A DNA stretch of 64,000 nucleotides from an uncultured Bacilli bacterium (GTDB lineage: Bacteria > Bacillota_I > Bacilli_A > RF39 > UBA660). The notes beneath the pieces were generated by a model. The model saw nothing but the letters and a program-made list of their open reading frames with translations. It did not search any database and was not told where the DNA came from. The stretch covers positions 124,001 through 188,000 of the forward strand of contig CAKPHH010000001.1 in assembly GCA_934157235.1 (NCBI GenBank), in the 5' to 3' direction. Both the position numbers and the translations under genes were made by a program. This document shows positions 24,432 through 33,756 of this stretch, piece after piece (position 1 is the stretch's first letter; every line of letters starts with the position of its first letter).

Positions 24432-26336
24432 ATGGCTTTAAAATACGATGAATCATCAATAAAAATACTAGAAGGATTAGAAGCAGTCAGAAAAAGACCA
24501 GGTATGTATATCGGTTCAACTGATAAAAGAGGACTTCATCATCTAGTTTGGGAAATAGTTGATAACGCTATTGATGAAGCCATTAATGGTTTTGGAGATT
24601 ACATCAAAGTAACTATTCATAAAGATAAATCTGTAAGCGTAGAAGACCATGGTCGTGGTGTACCAACTGGAATGCATGAATCAGGTAAATCAACTCCAGA
24701 AGTAATTTATACCGTTCTACATGCCGGTGGTAAATTTGAAAGCGATGGATACAAAGTATCTGGTGGTCTACATGGTGTTGGTAGTAGTGTCGTTAATGCT
24801 TTATCTAAATGGATGGAAGTAACCATTAAAAGAGATAAAAAAGAATATTATATTCGTTTTGAAAATGGTGGTCATGTTGTTGTTCCTTTAAAAGAAATTG
24901 GAACTTCCAATAAAACCGGAACAACAGTAAGATTTTTACCTGATGATGAAATTTTTACTACTACAAATTTTTCATATACAACAATTTGTGAAAGAATGCA
25001 AGAAAGTGCCTTTTTATTAAAAGGTATAACTTTAGAAGTAGTTGATGAAGAAGATGAAAGAAGTGCTAAATTTCATTATGATAGAGGTATTGAAGAATTT
25101 GTTGAAGAACTAAATAAAGGAAAAACACCTTTACATAAAGTTTTATCCTTATCTGGAACTAAAGAAAAAATGGAAGTAGATATTGCGATGCAATACACTG
25201 ATTCTTACAATGAAAATATTGTTAGCTTTGTAAATAATGTTAAAACTATCGATGGTGGTTCTCACGAAGTGGGTTTTAAAACAGCCCTTACTAAAGTGTT
25301 TAATGATTACGCTAAAAACAATGGCTTCGTTAAAGGTAAAGATAAAGCCTTTGAAGGAAGCGACGTTCGTGAAGGCTTAACAGCTGTAATCAGTTTAAAA
25401 ATACCAGAAGCTATCCTTCAATTTGAAGGACAAACTAAAGGAAAATTAGGAACTCCTCAAGCTAGAGTAGCCGTAGAAAATATCGTAACCGAACAAATAA
25501 GAACATTCCTAGAAGAAAATAAATCTATTGCTACTGAAATCATAAATAAAAGCTTACGCAGTAAAGTAGCAAGAGAAGCTGCTCGTAAAGCTCGTGAAGA
25601 AGCACGAAAGGGTACTAAGAAGAATAATAAAGAACGTTCTTTATCTGGTAAACTTGCACCAGCTCAAAGCAAGGATAAAGAGAAAAAAGAACTATTCTTA
25701 GTCGAAGGAGATTCAGCCGGTGGTTCTGCAAAACAAGGAAGAGACAGACGTTATCAAGCCATCCTTCCATTACGTGGTAAAGTTTTAAATACTGAAAAAA
25801 CTAAAGAAGATGAAATCTTAAAAAATGAAGAAATTAATACAATGATTTATACGATAGGTGCCGGTTATGGCTCAAACTTCGATATCAAGGATTGCGAATA
25901 TTCCAAAGTAATAATCATGTCCGATGCCGATGAAGATGGTGGACATATCCAATGCTTATTATTAACCTTCTTCTATCGTTATATGAAACCTTTAATAGAA
26001 GATGGTCGTCTATTTGTAGCCCTTCCTCCATTATTTAAAATCCAATCTGGTAAAAATGTTGAGTATGCGTATACAATAGATGAAATGAAAGAAAAAAGCA
26101 AAGGTAAAAAATGTGAAATTCAAAGATATAAAGGTCTTGGTGAAATGAACGCCGATCAACTATGTGAAACAACTATGAAACCAGGCAGTAGAACTTTAAT
26201 TAGAGTAAATATCGAAGATGCCCAATTAGCTGAAAAAAGAGTTTCTGTCCTAATGGGTGATGATGTTCCTCCAAGAAAAGAATGGATAGAAGAAAATGTT
26301 GAATTCTCCCTAGAAGATGATTATGCAATAAATTAA
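24432..26336 (+). CDS. parE: DNA topoisomerase IV subunit B
   Basis: 634 residues. GHKL ATPase: VRKRPGMYIGST, NAIDEA (N-box), GRGVPTGMH, GLHGVGSSVVNALS. Toprim: EGDSAGGSAKQ and DADEDGG. C-terminal GLGEMNADQL. Wording such as GLHHLVWEIVDNA and VEDHGRGVPTGMHESG is closer to ParE than GyrB, and parC follows. Subunit B supplies ATP hydrolysis for decatenating daughter chromosomes. Start ATG 24432 after AGGAGTGATAAA; the in-frame TTG at 24372 is the -35 box. Two glycines/acidic changes in the DTDGAH-type motif (DEDGGH here) are unusual but keep the acids. Confidence 0.93.
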   Translation: MALKYDESSIKILEGLEAVRKRPGMYIGSTDKRGLHHLVWEIVDNAIDEAINGFGDYIKVTIHKDKSVSVEDHGRGVPTGMHESGKSTPEVIYTVLHAGGKFESDGYKVSGGLHGVGSSVVNALSKWMEVTIKRDKKEYYIRFENGGHVVVPLKEIGTSNKTGTTVRFLPDDEIFTTTNFSYTTICERMQESAFLLKGITLEVVDEEDERSAKFHYDRGIEEFVEELNKGKTPLHKVLSLSGTKEKMEVDIAMQYTDSYNENIVSFVNNVKTIDGGSHEVGFKTALTKVFNDYAKNNGFVKGKDKAFEGSDVREGLTAVISLKIPEAILQFEGQTKGKLGTPQARVAVENIVTEQIRTFLEENKSIATEIINKSLRSKVAREAARKAREEARKGTKKNNKERSLSGKLAPAQSKDKEKKELFLVEGDSAGGSAKQGRDRRYQAILPLRGKVLNTEKTKEDEILKNEEINTMIYTIGAGYGSNFDIKDCEYSKVIIMSDADEDGGHIQCLLLTFFYRYMKPLIEDGRLFVALPPLFKIQSGKNVEYAYTIDEMKEKSKGKKCEIQRYKGLGEMNADQLCETTMKPGSRTLIRVNIEDAQLAEKRVSVLMGDDVPPRKEWIEENVEFSLEDDYAIN

Positions 26337-26353
26337 AAAAGTAGGTGTAAAAA

Positions 26354-28918
26354 ATGGCAAAAAGTAAAACAGAAGAAGTAATAGAAAAAATATTTGATTA
26401 TACTCTAGAAGACATAATGGGTGAAAGATTTGGAAGTTATTCTAAGTATATCATCCAAGACCGTGCAATTCCTGATGCTAGAGATGGATTAAAACCTGTT
26501 CAACGTCGTATTTTATATTCTATGTATAAAGAGAAAAACACCTACGACCATGGCTATCGTAAAAGTGCCAAAACTGTTGGAGATGTAATTGGTAACTACC
26601 ATCCTCATGGAGATAGTTCAATCTACGACGCTATGGTTAGAATGAGTCAACCTTGGAAGACAAGACTACCATATATAGATATGCATGGTAACAATGGATC
26701 AATCGATGGTGATTCTCCCGCTGCTTATCGTTATACTGAAGCAAGACTTTCAAAGATAAGTAATGAAATGGTAAAAGACATCGATAAAAATACTGTTGAG
26801 TTTGCACCAAACTTCGATGACACCACAGTAGAGCCAACTGTCTTACCAGCTAAGTTCCCAGCTTTACTTGTCTATGGCGCCCAAGGTATATCAGCTGGTT
26901 ATGCCACTAATATTCCTCCACACAACTTAGGGGAAGTAATAGATGCTACTATTTATCGTATCGATCATCCAGAATGTAGTCTAGAAGATTTAATGCAATA
27001 CGTAAAAGGTCCGGATTTTCCAACCGGTGCTATAGTTGAGGGTATTGAAGGAATCAAAGAAGCCTACACAACTGGTAGAGGTAAAATAAATATTAAAAGT
27101 AAATATACTTTTGAAGAAGAAAAAGGAAAACTATCCCTAGTTATAACTGAAATTCCTTTTGAAACTAATAAAGCTCTTTTAGTTAAAAAGATCGATGATA
27201 TTAGAATTGATAAGAAAATAGATGGTATCGTTGAAGTAAGAGATGAGTCAGCTGCCGATATCAGAATTGTTATTGATTTAAAGAAAACAGCTAATAAAGA
27301 CTTAATTGTAAACTACTTATTAAAAAATACCGATATGCAAATAAGTTATAACTTCAATATGGTCTCAATCGTTAATAGAAGACCAAAACTACTAGGACTA
27401 GCAGCTTCTCTTGATGCCTTTATTGCTCATCAACGAGATGTTGTAAAAAGAAGAACTGAGTTCGACCTTGCTCACGCTAAAGCTCGTTATCATATCGTTG
27501 AAGGTTTAATTAAATGCATTTCTATTCTTGATGAAGTAATTAAAGTAATTAGAGCTTCTAAAAATAAACAAGATGCTAAAGATAACTTAGTTAAAGAGTT
27601 TGAATTTACTCCAGAACAAGCTGAAGCTATCGTTGTCTTACAATTATATCGCCTAACTAATACCGATGTAGTTGCCCTAGAAAATGAAAAAGCTGCTTTA
27701 GAAAAAATAATTTCTGGTCTAACTTCTATTCTTGGTAGTGAAGCTGTTTTAAAATCTGTTATGAAAAAAGACTTACGTGATGTAAGAGACAATTATGAAA
27801 CACCTAGAATAACAGAAATAAAAGATGAAATAACTGAAATTAAAATAGATACAACAGCTATGATACCAAAAGAAGATGTTGTTGTTTTAGTAACTAAAGA
27901 TGGTTACATTAAGCGTACTTCTTTCCGTAGTTATACTGCCTCTAATCCAGATGATATCACAATAAAAGAAAATGACTACATTATTGGAATGTATGAAATG
28001 AATACCACCGATACTTTATTATTATTTACAAGTATGGGTAATTATCTTCACATTCCAATTCATATAATTCCAGATTTAAAATGGAAAGACATGCCAAAAC
28101 ATGTAAGTAATTTAATAGAAATGGCCTCTGGCGAAAGTATTGTTTCTGCTATACCAGCTTATAATTTTGAAACCGAGAAGAATATTGTCATTGCTACCCA
28201 TGATGGTATGATTAAGCGTTCCAAGTTAAAAGAGTTCAAACTTCTTCGTTACTCTAAAGAAACAAGCTGTATGAAACTAAAAGATAACGATTATGTCATT
28301 GCCGCTTTCACTGAAGAAAAGCCATGTCTATTCCTAACAACGGACTCTGGCTATGGACTAAGTTTCAAAATGGAAGAGGTACCTGTTGTTGGTGTTAAAG
28401 CATCTGGTGTCAAAGCCATAAAATTAAAAGATGACAATTTAGTATCTGCAAATCAATACAGTGAGAATGAAGATGAATTTATAGCTATTATTACAGATAA
28501 AGGTACGGGAAAACGTGTCCGACTAAACGAATTCGAATTATCAACCAGAACTAGACGAGGTCTCTTAGTAATAAGAGAAGTAAAGACTAATCCATATAAA
28601 GTCCTAAAAACATTTATTACAGACTCTAAAAACTTTATTGGTCTTAAAAACAATGATATAAATATTGTTAAATTAACTGAACTTCCAATAAGTGATCGCC
28701 ATTCTATTGGCAGTCAATTGACAAAGCATAATTTAATTGATGTCTTCCAAGAAGCAACTTTAATAAGAAGTACTAAAGAACAAATTGATTTAATAGCCGA
28801 CAAAGAAATTACTAAAATTGAAACTGTAGAAGAAAAGGAAGAAAAGCCTAAAAAAGAAAAGATTTCATTAAAGGAGATAGATGATCGTCTAATGACTATA
28901 GATGACTTCTTAAATTAA
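26354..28918 (+). CDS. parC: DNA topoisomerase IV subunit A
   Basis: 854 residues. The breakage-reunion core has ARDGLKPVQRRILYSM, NYHPHGDSSIYDAMVRM (the quinolone-resistance region keeps Ser and Asp at the usual positions, as in susceptible enzymes) and the catalytic Tyr in AYRYTEARLS. A C-terminal beta-pinwheel with repeated blades (e.g. VTKDGYIKRT, TTDSGYGLSF, ITDKGTGKRV) and an acidic/lysine tail follow. Works with ParE. The start is 17 bases after parE with AGGTG upstream; an HExxH protein begins 1 base after its stop. Confidence 0.93.
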   Translation: MAKSKTEEVIEKIFDYTLEDIMGERFGSYSKYIIQDRAIPDARDGLKPVQRRILYSMYKEKNTYDHGYRKSAKTVGDVIGNYHPHGDSSIYDAMVRMSQPWKTRLPYIDMHGNNGSIDGDSPAAYRYTEARLSKISNEMVKDIDKNTVEFAPNFDDTTVEPTVLPAKFPALLVYGAQGISAGYATNIPPHNLGEVIDATIYRIDHPECSLEDLMQYVKGPDFPTGAIVEGIEGIKEAYTTGRGKINIKSKYTFEEEKGKLSLVITEIPFETNKALLVKKIDDIRIDKKIDGIVEVRDESAADIRIVIDLKKTANKDLIVNYLLKNTDMQISYNFNMVSIVNRRPKLLGLAASLDAFIAHQRDVVKRRTEFDLAHAKARYHIVEGLIKCISILDEVIKVIRASKNKQDAKDNLVKEFEFTPEQAEAIVVLQLYRLTNTDVVALENEKAALEKIISGLTSILGSEAVLKSVMKKDLRDVRDNYETPRITEIKDEITEIKIDTTAMIPKEDVVVLVTKDGYIKRTSFRSYTASNPDDITIKENDYIIGMYEMNTTDTLLLFTSMGNYLHIPIHIIPDLKWKDMPKHVSNLIEMASGESIVSAIPAYNFETEKNIVIATHDGMIKRSKLKEFKLLRYSKETSCMKLKDNDYVIAAFTEEKPCLFLTTDSGYGLSFKMEEVPVVGVKASGVKAIKLKDDNLVSANQYSENEDEFIAIITDKGTGKRVRLNEFELSTRTRRGLLVIREVKTNPYKVLKTFITDSKNFIGLKNNDINIVKLTELPISDRHSIGSQLTKHNLIDVFQEATLIRSTKEQIDLIADKEITKIETVEEKEEKPKKEKISLKEIDDRLMTIDDFLN

Positions 28919-28919
28919 T

Positions 28920-30101
28920 ATGGGACTTACTACAGAATATCCAAATTTAAATAAGGCTTTAAACGACTATTGTCAAAAGATGAATGGAACTCAATTTTTA
29001 GAAAATGCCTCATACTTTTATTATTTGACTAATGGGTTAAATGGTCTCATACGTCAAGAATTTCCTTTTTCAAAATTAAAAGAGCTTGAAGCAAACTCAA
29101 GAGAGAATTCTAGAAAATTATCCTTGGAGGAGTCTCTTCTTCTAGTAACTGAATATCTTGAAGAAAGACTTCCCCAATATAAAGATAGATTTCTCCGAAA
29201 TCTAAAAGATGGAACTATCAATATCATTGCAGACAGGGAAGAAGATAAGAACGAAAGGCCTCATGCTGGAAAAGGGCAGAATAGGCACTTATTTGCTAGC
29301 ATTCCTTTAGAATACACAACAGAGGATCCAATAAGTATAATTCATGAGTTTCTTCACACTATAAACTGTGTATATGGCAACAGTTTACTTAGAAGATATG
29401 TAACGGAGACCATTTCTATCTATTTTGAATCAGACCTTTGCCAATTTTTAAAGGAGAAAGGTTTTACTGAAGAAGAACTTATAGTTAATGATATCTATCG
29501 TTTGAGAGATTTAGCTAGTTGTACAAATGGTTTTCTCCAAATAATACCGATATTAGATAGTTTTCGTTTGCTTGGTCCAATTAATAGTGATACTTATGAT
29601 AACCTAGTAAAATTAAAGATTTTTCCCAGATACAGTAAAAAAGAAGATTTCTATGAACAAGTTGCCGAATACGAGAAAAAATTAGCGGACATTGAAGAAC
29701 GTGCTAAAAAGTTACATATATCTGAAAGAAAACCCATGACAGATCCACTTACACTGTTTGGCTATATTATTGGCAGTCTTATTTCTTATTATGCCATTGC
29801 TGAAGGAACTCCAGAGATTCATCAAAAGATGATAAACTTAAATGAAATCGTAAACACAGATATTTTTACTAGTTTAAGAACACATGTAGCGTCTGGTAAG
29901 AAAGTAGAGGCTTATTCGTCCCAACTTAGCCTAACTGAACTAGCTAACATAGATAATCTATCCACTATTGTTGAGTATATTGGCCTAGATATAACTGATG
30001 AAGAAAAACTAAAAAATAAACTTCTTCCTCCTTTGAAGAAGAAACTTCAACAAGTAAAAGACTACAGTAATGGTCAAAAAGATATTACAAAAGAGAAGTA
30101 A
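28920..30101 (+). CDS. Putative zinc metallopeptidase-like protein (HExxH)
   Basis: 393 residues, soluble. HEFLH at residues 142-146 in SIIHEFLHTINCV is a zinc-binding HExxH, and the acidic segment VTETISIYFE 15-25 residues later could give the third ligand, as in gluzincins. Later PLTLFGYIIGSLISYYA is hydrophobic and helical. The order recalls a minimal M3-like catalytic domain, but overall similarity is too low to name a family. It starts 1 base after parC with no ribosome-binding site of its own, so translation is probably coupled. Function unknown. Confidence 0.7.
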   Translation: MGLTTEYPNLNKALNDYCQKMNGTQFLENASYFYYLTNGLNGLIRQEFPFSKLKELEANSRENSRKLSLEESLLLVTEYLEERLPQYKDRFLRNLKDGTINIIADREEDKNERPHAGKGQNRHLFASIPLEYTTEDPISIIHEFLHTINCVYGNSLLRRYVTETISIYFESDLCQFLKEKGFTEEELIVNDIYRLRDLASCTNGFLQIIPILDSFRLLGPINSDTYDNLVKLKIFPRYSKKEDFYEQVAEYEKKLADIEERAKKLHISERKPMTDPLTLFGYIIGSLISYYAIAEGTPEIHQKMINLNEIVNTDIFTSLRTHVASGKKVEAYSSQLSLTELANIDNLSTIVEYIGLDITDEEKLKNKLLPPLKKKLQQVKDYSNGQKDITKEK

Positions 30102-30115
30102 AAAACTTCTTTTTT
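30094..30115 (+). terminator. Terminator of the parE-parC operon
   Basis: Stem AGAAGT / ACTTCT with five-A loop, followed by TTTTT. Overlaps the stop codon. Confidence 0.85.
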
Positions 30116-30149
30116 CTTTGCCTAAACATACAATTATATAGGTGATAAT

Positions 30150-30512
30150 ATGTCGAAAGAAACATTTAAAGCATTTGCTAGGAGTCATCCTGAACTTGCA
30201 ACATCTGTCATGAAAAATAATGCAACTTGGCAAAAACTTTATGAACTATATGAAATATATGGTGAAAACAGCCAAGTATGGGATGGCTACTTTTCAAAAA
30301 CAACATCTCTTTCCGATAAGACAACCGCCTTTTCTGCCTCTTTCAAAGACTTATTTAATACCGTAAAAAATGTTGATCTAGAATCAGTTCAAAAAGGCGT
30401 AAATAATCTTCAAAAAACTATTGGTCTCCTTCAAGATATCGGTTTTTCAACAACAGCATCCAAAACTCCAACTTATGAACCAAGACCAATCCATAAATAC
30501 TTCGAGGATTAA
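30150..30512 (+). CDS. ylbD: YlbD-like protein
   Basis: 120 residues. The start (ETFKAFARSHPELATSVM, then TWQKLYELYEIYGEN) matches my memory of the YlbD coat-like family, which in Bacillus is called a putative spore-coat protein. The following genes ylbE, ylbF and rsmD (ylbH) repeat the Bacillus order, which supports the call. No sporulation genes are visible here, so a coat role is doubtful. Start ATG 30150 with AGGTGATA. Confidence 0.72.
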   Translation: MSKETFKAFARSHPELATSVMKNNATWQKLYELYEIYGENSQVWDGYFSKTTSLSDKTTAFSASFKDLFNTVKNVDLESVQKGVNNLQKTIGLLQDIGFSTTASKTPTYEPRPIHKYFED

Positions 30513-30513
30513 C

Positions 30514-30735
30514 ATGGATTTATACACGATTAATTATATAAAAACTAACCCTTTAATATATAATTACTTAAGAGAAAACTCCTCTTGGTATAAATATTTA
30601 AATAGATCATCATCCTACTTAAAACCCTTAGAAGAAGAAATGAAAGAAAAATATAAATTAAGACCACAAGATCGCATAGAAAAAATATCTCAAGGAATAA
30701 GTATGGTTTCCAATATTTTAGATGTATTAAAATAG
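30514..30735 (+). CDS. ylbE: YlbE-like protein
   Basis: 73 residues. The pattern YLRENSSWYKYLNR, then KYKLRPQDRIEKISQGISM matches the YlbE family. Function is unknown. Start ATG 30514 is 1 base after the ylbD stop; GAGG inside the end of ylbD is its ribosome-binding site. A longer in-frame TTG start inside ylbD is not supported. Confidence 0.72.
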   Translation: MDLYTINYIKTNPLIYNYLRENSSWYKYLNRSSSYLKPLEEEMKEKYKLRPQDRIEKISQGISMVSNILDVLK

Positions 30736-30741
30736 ATTTTA

Positions 30742-30750
30742 TGTTAAAAT
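30742..30750 (+). promoter_or_regulatory. Possible extended -10 promoter giving a leaderless ylbF message
   Basis: TGT plus TAAAAT at 30745-30750 lies 7 bases before the ATG at 30758, and no ribosome-binding site is visible. Transcription would start at or next to the ATG. A TATAAT at 30750-30755 overlaps but would start inside the gene. Confidence 0.35.
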
Positions 30751-30757
30751 ATAATAT

Positions 30758-31042
30758 ATGGAAGAGTTAATAGAAAAGTTAGAAAATTTAAAAAATGAAT
30801 TAAATGATACTGCTGAAGTAGTAAGAGTAAAGGATTTAAATTTAAAAATTAAAGATGCCCATGAGCTTCAAACTAAACTTTCTGAGTATAAAAGGACAAA
30901 CTCTGAAAAATTAAAAAAAGAAATATATAATGATAATCTATATCAAGAATATAAAGAAGCTGAAACAGATTTAAACATTTTAATAATGCAAATAAACAAA
31001 TTCTTAAGAAAAGTAAATAGTAAAGGCAAGTGTGGTTTATGA
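30758..31042 (+). CDS. ylbF: YlbF/YmcA-family protein
   Basis: 94 residues, all helical and charged. Order after ylbD-ylbE and before rsmD is as in Bacillus, and the pattern of a short helical protein with VRVKDLNLKIKDAHELQTKL fits the YlbF family. In Bacillus, YlbF with YmcA and YaaT forms the Y-complex that directs RNase Y; that this one does so is inference. It overlaps rsmD by four bases (ATGA). No ribosome-binding site. Confidence 0.65.
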   Translation: MEELIEKLENLKNELNDTAEVVRVKDLNLKIKDAHELQTKLSEYKRTNSEKLKKEIYNDNLYQEYKEAETDLNILIMQINKFLRKVNSKGKCGL

Positions 31043-31587
31043 AAGTAATATCTGGAATATATAAAGGTAGAAATTTAAAAGGATTTAATATGCCTGGAAC
31101 AAGGCCAACAATGGATAGGGTAAAAGAAAGTCTCTTTGCTTGCATTCAAAATGATTTAAAAGAAAGCGTTGTCCTTGATTTGTTTTCAGGATCTGCCTCT
31201 CTTGCTATCGAAGCTCTTAGTCAAGGCGCGAAAGAGGCTTATGCTGTTGATAAGAATAAAGAAGCAATTAAGACAATTAATGAAAATATTAAAAATATTG
31301 GTGTCAAAAATTGTAAAGTATATCTATCTAGTTATGACCAAGCCTTACAAAAATTTAAAGCAGAAAATCTTAAATTTGATTTGATTTTTTTAGATCCTCC
31401 GTATGAAACAAATTATATTGAAAAAAGCCTAAAATTAATATTAGAATTAGATTTGTTAAGTACTAATGGTTTAATAGTTTGCGAAAGTAACAGTCTAGAT
31501 AAAATAATCTTCTCACCAAGCTTAACAAATATCAAAGAAAAAAGATATGGCGATAAATGGGTGGTTATCCTTAAAAAAGTATGCTAA
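31039..31587 (+). CDS. rsmD: 16S rRNA (guanine966-N2)-methyltransferase RsmD
   Basis: 182 residues, usual length. Starts MKVISGIYKGRNL; RPTMDRVKESLF, SAM site VLDLFSGSASLAIEALS, catalytic IFLDPPYE near residue 118. It methylates G966 of 16S rRNA during 30S assembly. In Bacillus this is ylbH, followed by coaD; here coaD is absent and a surface protein follows. Start ATG 31039 overlaps the ylbF stop; the in-frame GTG upstream is less likely. Confidence 0.92.
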   Translation: MKVISGIYKGRNLKGFNMPGTRPTMDRVKESLFACIQNDLKESVVLDLFSGSASLAIEALSQGAKEAYAVDKNKEAIKTINENIKNIGVKNCKVYLSSYDQALQKFKAENLKFDLIFLDPPYETNYIEKSLKLILELDLLSTNGLIVCESNSLDKIIFSPSLTNIKEKRYGDKWVVILKKVC

Positions 31588-31626
31588 AATATAAATAGAA
31601 TAAAAGAATAAATAATGGTGATGCTA

Positions 31627-33672
31627 ATGAATAAGTGTAAATTGAATAATCGAGGGTTTGCAATTTCTTCTGTATTATATTCCTTATTAATAATGGTCTT
31701 TTTAGTAGTAACATTAATGATGGGAATAATGGCATCTAACAGAAGAAGTACCCATAAATTAGTTGATACAATTGAAGAAGAATTAAATCGATATGGTCTT
31801 TCTTCAACCGAATTAGGCTATAAAGATAATGGTGGGAACCTAGAAGCTCAAGAGTATGTAGCTTTACAATCAGGCTGGTACAAAATAGAACTATGGGGTG
31901 CTGCAGGGGGCTCTACTAATTCAAAAATCGGAAATAAAGTTCGAAATGGTGGCAGAGGCTCTTATACATCTGGTCTTATTTATCTAAATAAAGATGATAA
32001 ATTATATTTCTATATTGGTGGTACAACGACTACTAATAAAGGCGGTGCCAATGGCGGCGGCGATGGTGGAACGGAAACTGGCATGGGCGGCGGCGGAGCT
32101 ACTGATGTTCGCTATGGTACTGAATTAGAAACTAGAATAATGATTGCTGCTGGTGGTGGGGGAGCCGACTCTTTAGGAAAAGGATCATCTGGCGGCTCTG
32201 GTGGAATATTAAGCGGTAATAGTGCTAATGTTAATAATACCAGTGATGGTACTTATACCAAAGCTGTATATGGTAAACAAGAAGGCCTAACAAGCCAAAC
32301 ACAAAGTAAAGCTAATGAGGCAACAATAAAAAAACTTTGTAATGCTGCGACCATGACATCTAATACTACTTTTGATTATAATGCCTGTGGTAGATTAGGT
32401 TATGGTGGAAGTGCCTCAGGTGCCAATGGTGGCGGCGGTGGAGCTGGTTACTTCGGCGGAGGTGCTGGAACTGGTAACAACTCTACATCTGGTTCTGGAG
32501 CTGGAGGTTCAAGCTTTATTGTAGGCTACTCTGGAATATATATAAAGGGAATTACTGTAGATGAGACTTACTACATACCTGACCCAACAAGAGAAAGTCC
32601 ATATTATTTCCTTGATGGTATGATATCAGGTGCAGTTAATAATGACGAAGGTCACGCTAAAATAGAACTTGTTTCCTTATTAGGAGCCGATGAAAAACCT
32701 CGTATCAGAAACAACGATTTGAAAGAAGTACAATATATTAAAGACTGCACTAAAGGAACAAATGATAACCGAAAGGTTGCTTCTTGGATTGAACTACAAG
32801 CTTTAACAAACGGAACCAACGTTGCATTAAATAAACAATTAACAGTACTTAAAAATAATGCTGATATAACAGCTGACATTCAAGCCTCAACACTTAAAAG
32901 AGTGGTGGATGGAAATACATCCTCAGCCGTTCGCCTTGATGTTAATAAAGATACAAATGATGAAGTATGTGTAATTGTTAATCTTGGCAGCGTATACGAA
33001 CTAGATGAAATATATGCTTATCACAGATGGGGTAACACTAGAAGTGCGGCAATATACGGCCATAACTTATCATTATCAACAGATAACAGAAATTGGAAGA
33101 CAATTAAATCCTATACTGATGATAGTGTTGAAAGTCCTCCTGAACAGTCATCTGCTTACCGTTACACAGCATGGTCACTTAACCCAAGTGAAAAGATTGC
33201 TAAAGGAATTTATTTTATTAAGTCAGCTCTAGGTGGCGAAGGAAGATTCTTGGTAGCTCAAAACAATAACGACAGTGTCACTGGTGAGACAATGGCCGAA
33301 CGCCACGTTTCCTTAGGCAAAAATCTTAATGGTAATATCAATAAATGGGCCATTAGTGAACTTGATAATGGTTACTACAAAATTGTTGAAGTAGAAGGAA
33401 ATAATGCCCTTCAAGTAAAAGATAACCTTGGTCAAGAAAATACTGCTGTAAATACAGCTGACAAACATGGTAAAGATTATGATTGGACACAATGGAAAAT
33501 AACTCCACTAAAAGATGGAACCTATTATATTCAAACCAAAGTTGGAAATAATTTTTATCTTGCCACAACGAAAAACTCCTTCTTTGTTGATTCAGACATA
33601 AGAATAACAAAAAAAGGTACTGGAGATACCCTTTATACAACTAGATGGAAGCTAGAATTAGCATCATATTAG
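31627..33672 (+). CDS. Large prepilin-like surface protein with glycine-rich and lectin-like domains
   Basis: 681 residues. The N-terminus MNKCKLNNRGFAISS plus a ~22-residue hydrophobic segment looks like a type IV prepilin leader (cut after Gly), though Glu5 is absent. Next come a glycine-rich domain (about 75-315, many GGG runs and GGAGY), a discoidin-like F5/8 type C region (about 400-500, VIVNLGSVYELDEIYAYHRW, then LSLSTDNRNWKTIKSY) and a ricin-B-like beta-trefoil region (about 520-680, with QW/KW repeats such as INKWAISELDNGYYKI and TQWKITPLKDGTYYI). It probably binds glycans outside the cell. Start ATG 31627 after GGTGAT; ATG 31615 is less likely. Domain names are pattern-based. Confidence 0.72.
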   Translation: MNKCKLNNRGFAISSVLYSLLIMVFLVVTLMMGIMASNRRSTHKLVDTIEEELNRYGLSSTELGYKDNGGNLEAQEYVALQSGWYKIELWGAAGGSTNSKIGNKVRNGGRGSYTSGLIYLNKDDKLYFYIGGTTTTNKGGANGGGDGGTETGMGGGGATDVRYGTELETRIMIAAGGGGADSLGKGSSGGSGGILSGNSANVNNTSDGTYTKAVYGKQEGLTSQTQSKANEATIKKLCNAATMTSNTTFDYNACGRLGYGGSASGANGGGGGAGYFGGGAGTGNNSTSGSGAGGSSFIVGYSGIYIKGITVDETYYIPDPTRESPYYFLDGMISGAVNNDEGHAKIELVSLLGADEKPRIRNNDLKEVQYIKDCTKGTNDNRKVASWIELQALTNGTNVALNKQLTVLKNNADITADIQASTLKRVVDGNTSSAVRLDVNKDTNDEVCVIVNLGSVYELDEIYAYHRWGNTRSAAIYGHNLSLSTDNRNWKTIKSYTDDSVESPPEQSSAYRYTAWSLNPSEKIAKGIYFIKSALGGEGRFLVAQNNNDSVTGETMAERHVSLGKNLNGNINKWAISELDNGYYKIVEVEGNNALQVKDNLGQENTAVNTADKHGKDYDWTQWKITPLKDGTYYIQTKVGNNFYLATTKNSFFVDSDIRITKKGTGDTLYTTRWKLELASY

Positions 33673-33702
33673 AGGCCTCTTTACAGGCCCTCTAATTTTT
33701 TT
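33669..33702 (+). terminator. Terminator after the surface protein
   Basis: Stem TTAGAGGCC / GGCCCTCTAA with one bulge, 8-base loop, followed by TTTTTTT. Confidence 0.85.
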
Positions 33703-33710
33703 AAAAAATA

Positions 33711-33737
33711 TTAGCACAAGTGGTTGACAAGTGCTAA
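33711..33737 (+). promoter_or_regulatory. CIRCE operator 1 (HrcA site)
   Basis: TTAGCACAA, 9-base spacer, AAGTGCTAA: the CIRCE layout with perfect outer seven bases. It covers the -35 box of the hrcA promoter. Confidence 0.88.
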
Positions 33738-33752
33738 AAAAAGTCATACAAT
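33724..33752 (+). promoter_or_regulatory. Heat-shock operon promoter
   Basis: TTGACA at 33724-33729 (inside CIRCE 1), 17-base spacer, TACAAT at 33747-33752. Binding of HrcA on either side would block RNA polymerase. Confidence 0.88.
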
Positions 33753-33756
33753 ACTA

